DNA of 6,434 bases from Candidatus Saccharibacteria bacterium UBA5152 (GTDB lineage Bacteria > Patescibacteriota > Saccharimonadia > Saccharimonadales > UBA4665), in contig DHXQ01000004.1 of the NCBI GenBank assembly GCA_002413755.1, positions 30,018 through 36,451 of the forward strand, given 5' to 3'. Positions within the stretch are counted from its first letter, which is position 1, and each line of letters begins with the position of its first letter. The translations under genes and the position numbers were made by a program. A model generated the notes under the pieces. The model did no database searches and was not told where the DNA came from. It saw only the letters and a list, made by a program, of their open reading frames with translations. Of the stretch, positions 1-6,080 are shown in pieces.

Positions 1-1
1 G

Positions 2-1045
2 GACTTTGTCCCACAGGACGGTAGCCCAGCGTTCGCCGACGGGTATGATGGTGATCGGCTTGACGATGCGGTAGCTCTTCGGTTCTTTGTTTTCCAGACG
101 CCTTGCGATGACGTGCGCGACGTACTCGCCGTCGTGCATAGCAGTTTGGGCCATGCCGCTGTACGGCGTATTGGCATTGTCACCAATCACGAAGATATTA
201 TCTTCGGCTTCCAGGTAGAGGTTGGTGGCGACTTTGCCGCGCGGGGTGAGCATGAAGGCGTTATTCTTGAAGAACGGGTGGTTAGTGACACCGGCTGTCC
301 ATAGCACAGTGTGGCTTTTGATCGGCTTGCCGTTGACGGTCAAATCCTGGGCTGTAACACCTTGGACAGCACTTTTGACGTACAATTTGACGCCGTGGCG
401 GCGCAAGTGGGTCGCTACCTTGCGCGAGGTGCCCTTTGGCATACGTGGTAGCAAGCGCGGGGCGGCTTCGATCAGGTCGATGTGGACGGCTTTGTGCCTG
501 ACACCGTGGTTATTCATGATCTCGCGCAAGTAGTCAGGCAGTGCCCCAGCCAGTTCGATACCGGTTGGCCCAGCGCCGACAATGACGTAGTTCAGGTCCG
601 GACGGCGGTCGTCTTCGATCTGCTCGTGCAGGTGCTGTTTGAAGCGCTTGATGGCATCAAAAGATTTGATACTGTAGGAGAACTCTTCCATGCCGGCAAT
701 GCCGAAGTAGTTGGTGACCACGCCAAGCCCGAGTATCAGCGTGTCGTAGCTCAAGACTTCGCCGCCTGTCAGGGCCAGCGTCTTGGCCTTGCGGTCGATG
801 GTTTCGGCCGTGCCTTGGACGACTTTGACAGGCGTATCGCTAAGAATTGTTTTCAGCGGAATACTGGACCCAGCCACTGCGCCACCCGTTGCGGTGCGGT
901 ATAAGGCAGGATAATAGCGAAAAGTTGTTTGGTCAGAGACCAGTGTAATGTCGAGTTTCTTGCTGATGTCGTCATTGCCGAGTTCCAGCGCTGCCTTAAT
1001 GCCGCCAAAACCACCACCCACGATCAGAATCTTTTGCTTGCTCAT
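2..1045 (-). CDS. ndh: Type II NADH dehydrogenase (NDH-2)-like FAD/NAD(P)-binding oxidoreductase, 3' truncated by window edge
   Basis: This flavoprotein is expected to oxidise NADH and reduce membrane quinone without pumping protons, on the cytoplasmic face of the membrane. The frame is open for 348 codons from the ATG at 1045 and runs off the left edge. Residues 1-20 hold the FAD-binding Rossmann motif (GGGFGG at 10-15). Residues 154-167 hold the second, NAD-binding dinucleotide fold (VIVGAGPTGIELAG), and 285-291 the C-terminal FAD motif (FVIGDNA). AQTAMHDG at 299-306 sits where NDH-2 enzymes carry the quinone-site AQxAxQ motif, with His instead of the last Gln. The C-terminal membrane-anchoring region lies outside the window. 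An in-frame ATG at 1054 is an alternative start, but it lies inside the putative -10 box, so 1045 is preferred. Other members of the pyridine nucleotide-disulfide oxidoreductase family, such as sulfide:quinone oxidoreductases, are less likely because no catalytic Cys pair is seen. Confidence 0.88.
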   Translation of the reverse strand, partial: MSKQKILIVGGGFGGIKAALELGNDDISKKLDITLVSDQTTFRYYPALYRTATGGAVAGSSIPLKTILSDTPVKVVQGTAETIDRKAKTLALTGGEVLSYDTLILGLGVVTNYFGIAGMEEFSYSIKSFDAIKRFKQHLHEQIEDDRRPDLNYVIVGAGPTGIELAGALPDYLREIMNNHGVRHKAVHIDLIEAAPRLLPRMPKGTSRKVATHLRRHGVKLYVKSAVQGVTAQDLTVNGKPIKSHTVLWTAGVTNHPFFKNNAFMLTPRGKVATNLYLEAEDNIFVIGDNANTPYSGMAQTAMHDGEYVAHVIARRLENKEPKSYRIVKPITIIPVGERWATVLWDKV

Positions 1046-1052
1046 GCCGCTC

Positions 1053-1081
1053 ATTGTAAAGAAGACATAAGCGGTACGCAA
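1053..1081 (-). promoter_or_regulatory. Putative sigma70-type promoter of the NDH-2 gene
   Basis: On the minus strand TTGCGT (1081-1076) is followed after exactly 17 bases by TACAAT (1058-1053). The -10 box matches the consensus at five of six positions; the -35 shares only its TTG. The ATG at 1045 begins eight bases after the -10 box, about where transcription should start, so the message would have almost no 5' leader. No Shine-Dalgarno is evident. Inferred from consensus only. Confidence 0.5.
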
Positions 1082-1096
1082 GTTAACTGTAATTCT

Positions 1097-1125
1097 TTGC
1101 ACCGTTTCTCCGGCAACTGTACAAT
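1097..1125 (+). promoter_or_regulatory. Putative sigma70-type promoter of the MazG-like gene
   Basis: TTGCAC (1097-1102), a 17-base spacer and TACAAT (1120-1125) form a promoter on the plus strand. It is back to back with the NDH-2 promoter, which has the same spacer length, the same -10 box and the same TTGC start to its -35. The ATG at 1132 begins seven bases after the -10 box, at the expected transcription start, and no Shine-Dalgarno precedes it. The arrangement predicts a leaderless mRNA. Confidence 0.5.
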
Positions 1126-1131
1126 GCTTCC

Positions 1132-1470
1132 ATGAACTTAGATGACCTTATACAACGCGCTATCGAGATCAACAACAAATATGATGAGTTGAATGTTCTC
1201 CAAAACATCGGACCGTGGAACGAGCAACAACTTATGGCTGGCTTTGTTGGTGACGTCGGCGACTTGTCGAAGATCATTATGGCCAAATCTGGTCTGCGAG
1301 CCATCGACGATGTTGACTCCAAACTGGCCCACGAGCTTGCCGATTGCCTGTGGTCGGTGCTGGTCTTATCTAAAAAATATCAGGTTAACCTTGAAAATGA
1401 ATTCGTAGCTGTTATGGACAGTCTCGAAGCGAAGATTACGCAGAAACAGCAGACGCTAACTCGCGGTTGA
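1132..1470 (+). CDS. MazG-like nucleotide pyrophosphohydrolase, small all-alpha type
   Basis: A 112-residue, mostly helical protein that fits the all-alpha NTP pyrophosphohydrolase (MazG/dUTPase) superfamily, whose members hydrolyse (d)NTPs to the monophosphate and pyrophosphate using Mg2+. The family signature is two acidic pairs on successive helices, ExxE and ExxD. Here the second pair is clear (E68 and D71, in HELAD). The first appears as D41 and D44 in GFVGDVGDL, with conservative Glu-to-Asp changes. Conserved-looking WNEQQ (29-33) precedes it. The length equals a single MazG domain, so this is not the two-domain MazG of E. coli. The start at 1132 fits a promoter just upstream. The last 35 bases overlap the 3' end of the opposing radical SAM gene. 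The natural substrate cannot be read from the sequence, and the exact subfamily is uncertain. Confidence 0.68.
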   Translation: MNLDDLIQRAIEINNKYDELNVLQNIGPWNEQQLMAGFVGDVGDLSKIIMAKSGLRAIDDVDSKLAHELADCLWSVLVLSKKYQVNLENEFVAVMDSLEAKITQKQQTLTRG

Positions 1471-2455
1471 GCCTGACTGCCCGGAATCCATTCGCCCATA
1501 GCGAGTGCATTGTACCTGGGAAGTCTCGTACGATATTCCCGGTTGCCGTCTCTGAATTGACTGGTGTGCCTTCTGAAGTCCAGCGGTCCGACTCGACGAC
1601 GACGTTGGTTTCGCCGTCTGGGTGAATGTGGAAATACCGGCCGATACTGTCTTTTACTTTTTGGCCTTGGATGTGGGGGAATAGTGGGTTCTGATCATGA
1701 ACTCGTGCCATTGTTTGATCGAATTCATCCCCTGAGATGAGCCAGTCTCCAGCGATCGTTTGGTCCTGACGCGGGCCGATCGGGTTACACTGGTACAATT
1801 TCCAGCGCAGCGCTGCCGGATCAATACCGGAGTTTATAAGCAGGCCGCCAATACGGTGGACGCTATCAACATTGGGCCGGCCAACAACGGTTCGGACAGT
1901 CAATTCGATGTCCGGGTATATCGTCTGGACAAGTTTTATCGACTCAAGAACTTTCTTGAAGTGAGGAGATCTATTGCCTAGGGGGCGCCGCATAGAGTCG
2001 TTGGTCTCGCGGTCGGCACCGTCGAGCGGTAAACCGACATCGTTAATAAATGGCAGCACGCCTGCGTGTCGGGCTGGCAGTAATATGCCATTCGTTGATA
2101 ACGTATTTCGGAAGCCTAATTCTTTGGCGGCGCGCACCAGCATTGGCAATTCTTTTTTCATGAGCGTCTCGCCGCCCGTAAATACAATATTCTCAGTACC
2201 GACAGCGCGTAAGTCGCCCATGACGCCGACCCATTCATCCCCAGTGACAGTCTCCAGGCTTTTCTCGTGCACCGGACCCCAGCACCAGGCACAATTAAGA
2301 TTACAAACGCCATTGACGTTTAAGTCGACAGTTTTGGGGGCTGCAAAGTCAGGGGCAATCTCGGCCAGTGTGGTCCACTGTGCAGCATCAACTGGGCCGC
2401 TATCCTGTGGGCAATACGAAGCTAACATATCGATAGTATCTGCGGAATTTGACAT
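1436..2455 (-). CDS. Radical SAM protein with viperin-like motif order
   Basis: A 339-residue cytosolic enzyme that should bind one [4Fe-4S] cluster and cleave S-adenosylmethionine to a 5'-deoxyadenosyl radical. The cluster motif Cx3Cx2C is C51, C55 and C58 (CNLNCAWC), followed by WGPVH. The SAM-binding GGE motif is at 94-96 (FTGGETL) and STNG is at 120-123. Only two other Cys are present (C15, C223), so there is no SPASM/Twitch auxiliary cluster. From about residue 140 the order of motifs resembles viperin: LDGADRETNDSMRR (144-157), VVGRPNV (190-196), RWKLYQC (217-223), ISGDEFD (240-246) and KVKDS (266-270). These match, in order and approximate spacing, the viperin segments around CDSFDEEVN, INRFNV, RWKVFQC, IGDEEFE and KMKDS. 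Viperins make 3'-deoxy-3',4'-didehydro nucleotides from CTP, GTP or UTP. Whether this protein does so is unknown; it could be another cofactor or peptide-modifying radical SAM enzyme. The gene is divergent from the FAD oxidase and convergent with the MazG-like gene. Confidence 0.82.
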   Translation of the reverse strand: MSNSADTIDMLASYCPQDSGPVDAAQWTTLAEIAPDFAAPKTVDLNVNGVCNLNCAWCWGPVHEKSLETVTGDEWVGVMGDLRAVGTENIVFTGGETLMKKELPMLVRAAKELGFRNTLSTNGILLPARHAGVLPFINDVGLPLDGADRETNDSMRRPLGNRSPHFKKVLESIKLVQTIYPDIELTVRTVVGRPNVDSVHRIGGLLINSGIDPAALRWKLYQCNPIGPRQDQTIAGDWLISGDEFDQTMARVHDQNPLFPHIQGQKVKDSIGRYFHIHPDGETNVVVESDRWTSEGTPVNSETATGNIVRDFPGTMHSLWANGFRAVRLNRELASAVSA

Positions 2456-2477
2456 CTCTATAACTTTCTTAAATTGA

Positions 2478-2486
2478 ATAATACCA
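2478..2486 (-). promoter_or_regulatory. Putative extended -10 promoter of the radical SAM gene
   Basis: On the minus strand TGG (2486-2484) immediately precedes TATTAT (2483-2478), matching the extended -10 pattern TGnTATAAT with one mismatch. No convincing -35 box is seen at 17 bases upstream, as is common for extended -10 promoters. Transcription would begin near 2471, giving a leader of about 16 bases before the ATG at 2455. The leader has only a weak GAG in front of the start codon. Confidence 0.4.
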
Positions 2487-2599
2487 TATTATTGTTCTAT
2501 TTCATTCTTTTGTTTATTTTATGAGCAACTTGGGTTTGTACGTACGCTTTTACCTAGTAATTGCACTTCAATGCCAAATCGGTTAAGCTTACAACAAGT

Positions 2600-2620
2600 G
2601 ATAATGTAAAAAATAGAGAG
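2600..2620 (+). promoter_or_regulatory. Putative -10 box and ribosome binding site of the FAD oxidase gene
   Basis: GATAAT (2600-2605) is a five-of-six match to the -10 consensus, 19 bases before the ATG at 2625, but no good -35 sits at standard spacing. AGAGAG (2615-2620) ends four bases before the start codon and is a plausible purine-rich Shine-Dalgarno, which supports the chosen start. Confidence 0.35.
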
Positions 2621-2624
2621 ACTT

Positions 2625-4289
2625 ATGGACGACATTAAGAAGAAGCTGACGGACCTTGGTTTTAAGGGTGAAATGGATGATGCAACTGAGACACGCGACC
2701 TCTACAGCCACGACGCTTCGATGTTTGAATTAGTGCCTGAACTGGTTGTCTTCCCGAAGGACGCCAAAGATGTCGAAACTCTGGTCGGCATGGTTAGTAC
2801 CAACAAGGTTAACAAGCCCGAGCTGTCGCTGACGGCCCGCAGTGCCGGCACCGACATGTCCGGTGGTGCTATCAACGAATCAATCATCGTCGATTTCAAG
2901 AAGTACTTCACGACGATCGGTGCAGTCACCGACACTTCCGCGAAGGCTCAGCCCGGTGTCTTTTACCGCGATTTTGAGAAAGAAACTCTCAAGCACAACG
3001 CCCTGATGCCCTCCTATCCCGCATCCCGCGAGCTGTGTACCATCGGTGGCATGGTCAACAACAACTCCGGTGGCGAAAAGTCGCTGGAGTACGGCAAAAC
3101 CCAATTATTCCTCAACAGTATCAAAGTCGTATTTGCCGACGGCGTGGAGCGCGAGGTTAAACCGCTGACCAAGGCCGGACTGGACGCCAAGATTTCTCAA
3201 AAAGATTTTGAGGGCGAAGTCTACCGCGAGCTCTTCCAGCTGATCGACGGTAATTATGACAAGATCAAAGCCGCCAAGCCGCACGTTAGCAAAAACTCCA
3301 CCGGCTACAATCTGTGGGACGTTTGGGACCGCGAAACCGGTGTCTTCGACCTGACGCAGCTGATCTGCGGCGCCCAAGGTACCGTCGGCTTCGTGACCGA
3401 CATCGACTTCAAGCTGGTGCCACACAAACCGCACTCCGGCCTGCTGGTTCTTTTCATGAAAGACATCGACAAGCTGGGTGAAGTCATCAACGTCGTGATG
3501 AGCCACAAGCCAGCCACCTTCGAATCATTCGACGACGCCACACTGCTACTCAGCATTAAATTCATGCCGTACTTCTACAAGATGCTCGGAGTTAAGAAAT
3601 TTATTCACCTGCTGATCGGCCTGATTCCCGATGGTGCCCAATTACTGCGTGGTATTCCGAAGTTGGTCATGATGGTCGAATTTAACGGCGAAACCGAAGA
3701 CGAAGTCCGTGCCAAGATCAAAGCCCTGCACAAAGAACTCGGCATGAAGCGCACCTACTTCGAAATCAACGGTTTCGAAGAAGACGACAGTGAACTGAAG
3801 AGCGAAAAGTTCTGGATCATGCGCCGCCAAAGCTTCCAGCTCCTCCGCAGCAAGGTCAAAGACAAACACACTGCGCCGTTTATTGATGACCTCGTCGTCA
3901 ACCCGCCCTACCTGCCGGAATTCCTGCCGCAACTGCGCAAGATTATCAAGAAGTACAAATTGTTCGCGACCATTGCCGGCCACATGGGTGACGGTAACTT
4001 CCACATCATTCCGCTGATGAAGCTCGAAGACCAATCGGAGCGCGCCAAGCTATTGCCCGCCATGAAAGAAGTCGACGAACTTGTCCTGAAATACAAGGGC
4101 TCACTCTCGGGCGAACACAACGACGGCTTGGTCCGCGGCCCCTGGCTTGAGCAAATGTATGGCAAAGAAGTCCTCGGCCTCTTCAAACAAGCCAAGCACA
4201 TCATGGACCCCGAAAACATATTCAACCCCAAGAAAAAAGCCGACGCCGACTGGGACTACAGCTTCAGCCACATCCGCGACCACTTCTAG
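2625..4289 (+). CDS. FAD-binding oxidase, GlcD / D-lactate dehydrogenase family
   Basis: A 554-residue soluble or peripheral flavoenzyme expected to oxidise a 2-hydroxy acid, most likely D-lactate or glycolate, to the keto acid and pass electrons to quinone or another carrier. The N-terminal PCMH-type FAD domain (about 30-270) shows AGTDMSGGA at 74-82, NNNSGGEKSLEYGKT at 145-159, STGYNLW at 225-231 and GAQGTVGFVTD at 249-259. The C-terminal FAD-oxidase domain carries GHMGDGNFH at 452-460, SGEHNDG at 495-501 and the family's closing DPENIFNP at 528-535. It has no signal peptide, no transmembrane helix and no 4Fe-4S ferredoxin domain (only C138 and C248), unlike fused GlcD-GlcF forms, and no glcE/glcF neighbour. 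Length is slightly above the usual 460-500. Codon use in the second half leans to C-ending and G-ending codons (GAC, AAG, CTG, ATC), hinting at good expression. The exact substrate is not decided by the motifs; alkyldihydroxyacetonephosphate synthase-like relatives share the fold. Confidence 0.85.
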   Translation: MDDIKKKLTDLGFKGEMDDATETRDLYSHDASMFELVPELVVFPKDAKDVETLVGMVSTNKVNKPELSLTARSAGTDMSGGAINESIIVDFKKYFTTIGAVTDTSAKAQPGVFYRDFEKETLKHNALMPSYPASRELCTIGGMVNNNSGGEKSLEYGKTQLFLNSIKVVFADGVEREVKPLTKAGLDAKISQKDFEGEVYRELFQLIDGNYDKIKAAKPHVSKNSTGYNLWDVWDRETGVFDLTQLICGAQGTVGFVTDIDFKLVPHKPHSGLLVLFMKDIDKLGEVINVVMSHKPATFESFDDATLLLSIKFMPYFYKMLGVKKFIHLLIGLIPDGAQLLRGIPKLVMMVEFNGETEDEVRAKIKALHKELGMKRTYFEINGFEEDDSELKSEKFWIMRRQSFQLLRSKVKDKHTAPFIDDLVVNPPYLPEFLPQLRKIIKKYKLFATIAGHMGDGNFHIIPLMKLEDQSERAKLLPAMKEVDELVLKYKGSLSGEHNDGLVRGPWLEQMYGKEVLGLFKQAKHIMDPENIFNPKKKADADWDYSFSHIRDHF

Positions 4290-4298
4290 ACTCCTCTA

Positions 4299-4325
4299 TT
4301 GTTAACGCCCACAGACGTGTATACT
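4299..4325 (+). promoter_or_regulatory. Putative promoter of the orphan gene
   Basis: TTGTTA (4299-4304) and TATACT (4320-4325) are separated by 15 bases, shorter than the optimum of 17; TG directly precedes the -10 box. The site lies in the 61-base gap after the FAD oxidase stop, so the downstream gene can be transcribed on its own. No terminator hairpin is visible between the two genes, so read-through is also possible. Confidence 0.45.
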
Positions 4326-4340
4326 CTTCGCATATAAGCG

Positions 4341-4345
4341 AGGAG
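4341..4345 (+). promoter_or_regulatory. Shine-Dalgarno AGGAG of the orphan gene
   Basis: AGGAG ends five bases before the ATG at 4351. It is one of the two clearest ribosome binding sites in the window and fixes the start of the orphan gene. Confidence 0.7.
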
Positions 4346-4350
4346 CACGT

Positions 4351-5064
4351 ATGAGCGAGAATCGAGCTGATGCAGTCGATGTAGAGGCAGTATTGGCTGA
4401 AAATGTGAGAGCTATGCAGACAGCAGATGCCGATCTTGCAGCGAGACGAATTCATACTATGAATTCCGTCGCCGATGCCCTAGTGGCAAATGGGCCTACG
4501 CCCCAATCTCTGGCCGCTTTTTTATATGCTATGGATGGTGAACGCTACGTCCATGAGCCTGCCATTGCGAGTCCCGCCCAGCAAAGATATGAGCGCGTAG
4601 CTACGCTGTTCAATATTGCGAGAATAGACCGGATATTTGCCGCATTACATCAGGATGCGATTTTAGAAGGTGCTCCCTACGAGGTTCACAGTTATTCAAG
4701 AGAGAGTTTCGATGAATTCATGCGCCATAGATCTTACGGCGGCGATTTTAGTGCAGCTACCTACGATGTTTCCGACGACGGACGAGATTCATACCTGGGC
4801 CAAATAATTGTGCCGGTCCGCTCGATTATTGACTTCGATCGTCTTACCAGAGAGCAAGTCGAATCTGCTCCGGTTCATCCTGCAAATTTTGTGGCGCTAA
4901 AAGTGACGCGCTCGAAAGACGAACGAGAAGCTATCGTAGCATCTGAAGCATCGGTTGCCTTTGGCGTGGATATCGCCGAGTGGTGCAGCCAACACCATGT
5001 CAGCATCTATGGAGCTGAACTACTGAAAGTATCGGCAGCCCAGGACCGCTTGCTAGAAGACTAG
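4351..5064 (+). CDS. Hypothetical protein, 237 residues, no recognised family
   Basis: I do not recognise this protein. It is acidic and predicted soluble, with no signal peptide or membrane segment and a single Cys (C212). The first 105 or so residues look helical and Ala-rich, including VEAVLAENVRAMQ and a stretch around SLAAFLYAMDGERYV. The middle (about 110-185) looks mixed alpha/beta, with SYGGDFSAATYDVSDDGRDS followed by a strand-like GQIIVPVRSIIDF (150-162). The C-terminal part is helical again. Its status as a real gene is well supported: 237 codons, an AGGAG Shine-Dalgarno at the right distance and its own promoter. Codon choice is less biased than in the upstream FAD oxidase, with more AGA, ATA and TTA-type codons, suggesting lower expression or a different history. 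Its stop codon overlaps the stop of the opposing histidine kinase gene by four bases (CTAG). Confidence 0.8.
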   Translation: MSENRADAVDVEAVLAENVRAMQTADADLAARRIHTMNSVADALVANGPTPQSLAAFLYAMDGERYVHEPAIASPAQQRYERVATLFNIARIDRIFAALHQDAILEGAPYEVHSYSRESFDEFMRHRSYGGDFSAATYDVSDDGRDSYLGQIIVPVRSIIDFDRLTREQVESAPVHPANFVALKVTRSKDEREAIVASEASVAFGVDIAEWCSQHHVSIYGAELLKVSAAQDRLLED

Positions 5065-6077
5065 CTAGGCAGGATGACGCTAGCCTGCGTGCCGCTACCT
5101 GCGGTACTGCTGATGATGATTTCGCCGTCGTGCAGATCGGCAATCAACTTAGCGAGCGACAATCCGAGGCCGTAACCTTGCGTCTTGGTGCCGTCGGCGC
5201 TGTGGCCGCGGGCGATGTCGGCTCGATAAAATCTATCAAATATATGCGGAATATCAGCCGCTGGTATACCACGGCCGGCATCCTGGATATCAATGGTCGT
5301 TCGGCCGCGGGTTTTGGTCAGGTTGACAGTGACTTTCGACCCATCGGGACTGTATTTGATGGCGTTCTCGAGCAATATGACGAACAGCTGGGTCAGCGCT
5401 GTGCGATCACCGCGCACCAGGCTGCTGTCGATCTTGGGGGTAATTTTGATCTTCTTGGCAGTTGCTAACTTGCTAACCGTGTTGGCGGCGTCGGCCAGAA
5501 TCTCCTGGAGGTCAAGCTTGATAAAGACCGTACGCAGCTTATTGGCTTCCATGCTACTGAGCAGCAATAGATTATTGATGAGTGTTTCCATATGCTCGAC
5601 TTCTTCGAGGTTGCTGGTCAGCGTGGCGCGCAGTTCTTTGGCTGAAGTCTTGGGATTGAAGAGTGTGACCTCGGTTTCCATCTTGAGTGCCGTCAATGGG
5701 GTGCGCAGCTCGTGACTGACATCGGCTGTGAAGCGTTTTTGCTGTTCGTGCGCTTGTTCGATCGGGCGCAGCGTTCGCCGTGCCAGGATATTGCAGGCGA
5801 TCGCCGTGATGACCAGGACCATCAGATTGAGATAGACCAGCTCGGTCAGGATATGTTGGCTGCGCGAGGTCAGCTCCGTGGCTGGGTTGCCGGGCGAACG
5901 CAGGCCAAATGGCTTATACTCATCGATCCAGCGGGTGTATTGGTTGTAGATACCAGTGTGCAGCTCGTTGATGGCCAAATGATACAGCACAATACTGAAT
6001 ACGATACAGATAGCCATGACGATAATAACGTAGGCCGCTGTGAGCTTAAAAACGACTGAGCGAAACATGGCTTGCAT
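5061..6077 (-). CDS. Two-component sensor histidine kinase (HisKA / HATPase_c)
   Basis: A 338-residue inner-membrane kinase that autophosphorylates on His and passes the phosphate to the regulator encoded just upstream. Two membrane helices (about 12-34 and 78-98) flank an extracytoplasmic loop of only about 43 residues. A short linker without a complete HAMP domain leads to the HisKA H-box FTADVSHELRTPLTA, with phospho-accepting H122. The ATPase domain shows the N-box LFVILLENAIKYSPDG (N238), G1 box DAGRGI (266-271), F box IFDRFYRAD (279-287) and G2 box GYGLGLSLAK (301-310), all intact. The loop is too small for a known ligand-binding domain, so sensing may be of the membrane state, redox or another small cue. 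It starts three bases after the regulator's stop codon and is preceded by AAAGGAG; an in-frame ATG at 6068 is a less likely start. Class resembles the OmpR-partner kinases such as CusS and BaeS; the signal is unknown. Confidence 0.93.
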   Translation of the reverse strand: MQAMFRSVVFKLTAAYVIIVMAICIVFSIVLYHLAINELHTGIYNQYTRWIDEYKPFGLRSPGNPATELTSRSQHILTELVYLNLMVLVITAIACNILARRTLRPIEQAHEQQKRFTADVSHELRTPLTALKMETEVTLFNPKTSAKELRATLTSNLEEVEHMETLINNLLLLSSMEANKLRTVFIKLDLQEILADAANTVSKLATAKKIKITPKIDSSLVRGDRTALTQLFVILLENAIKYSPDGSKVTVNLTKTRGRTTIDIQDAGRGIPAADIPHIFDRFYRADIARGHSADGTKTQGYGLGLSLAKLIADLHDGEIIISSTAGSGTQASVILPS

Positions 6078-6080
6078 ACC

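Larger units (their letters stand above)
2456..2624. other. AT-rich divergent intergenic region
   Basis: The 169 bases between the divergent radical SAM and FAD oxidase genes are the largest gap in the window. The part next to the radical SAM gene (about 2456-2521) is strikingly AT-rich compared with the flanking genes. The region also holds two perfect 8-base palindromes, GTACGTAC (2538-2545) and TAAGCTTA (2583-2590), which could be operator half-sites but are short enough to be chance. No ORF or structured RNA was recognised. Confidence 0.5.

Noticed and set aside
113..904. Several plus-strand open frames of 63-140 codons
   Set aside because: They are antisense shadows of the NDH-2-like gene, which has all expected motifs on the minus strand; their translations show no family motifs.
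3105..4283. Minus-strand open frames of up to 133 codons inside the FAD oxidase gene
   Set aside because: Long antisense frames follow from the biased codon use of the real gene; no start signals or domain motifs support them.
4290..4350. Terminator after the FAD oxidase gene
   Set aside because: No GC-rich inverted repeat with a T run could be found in the 61-base gap.
5064..5088. Possible hairpin terminator between the orphan and kinase genes (GCTAG/CTAGC or GCAGG/CCTGC)
   Set aside because: The stems are five base pairs, mutually exclusive, have long loops and no T tract, and lie inside the kinase coding region.
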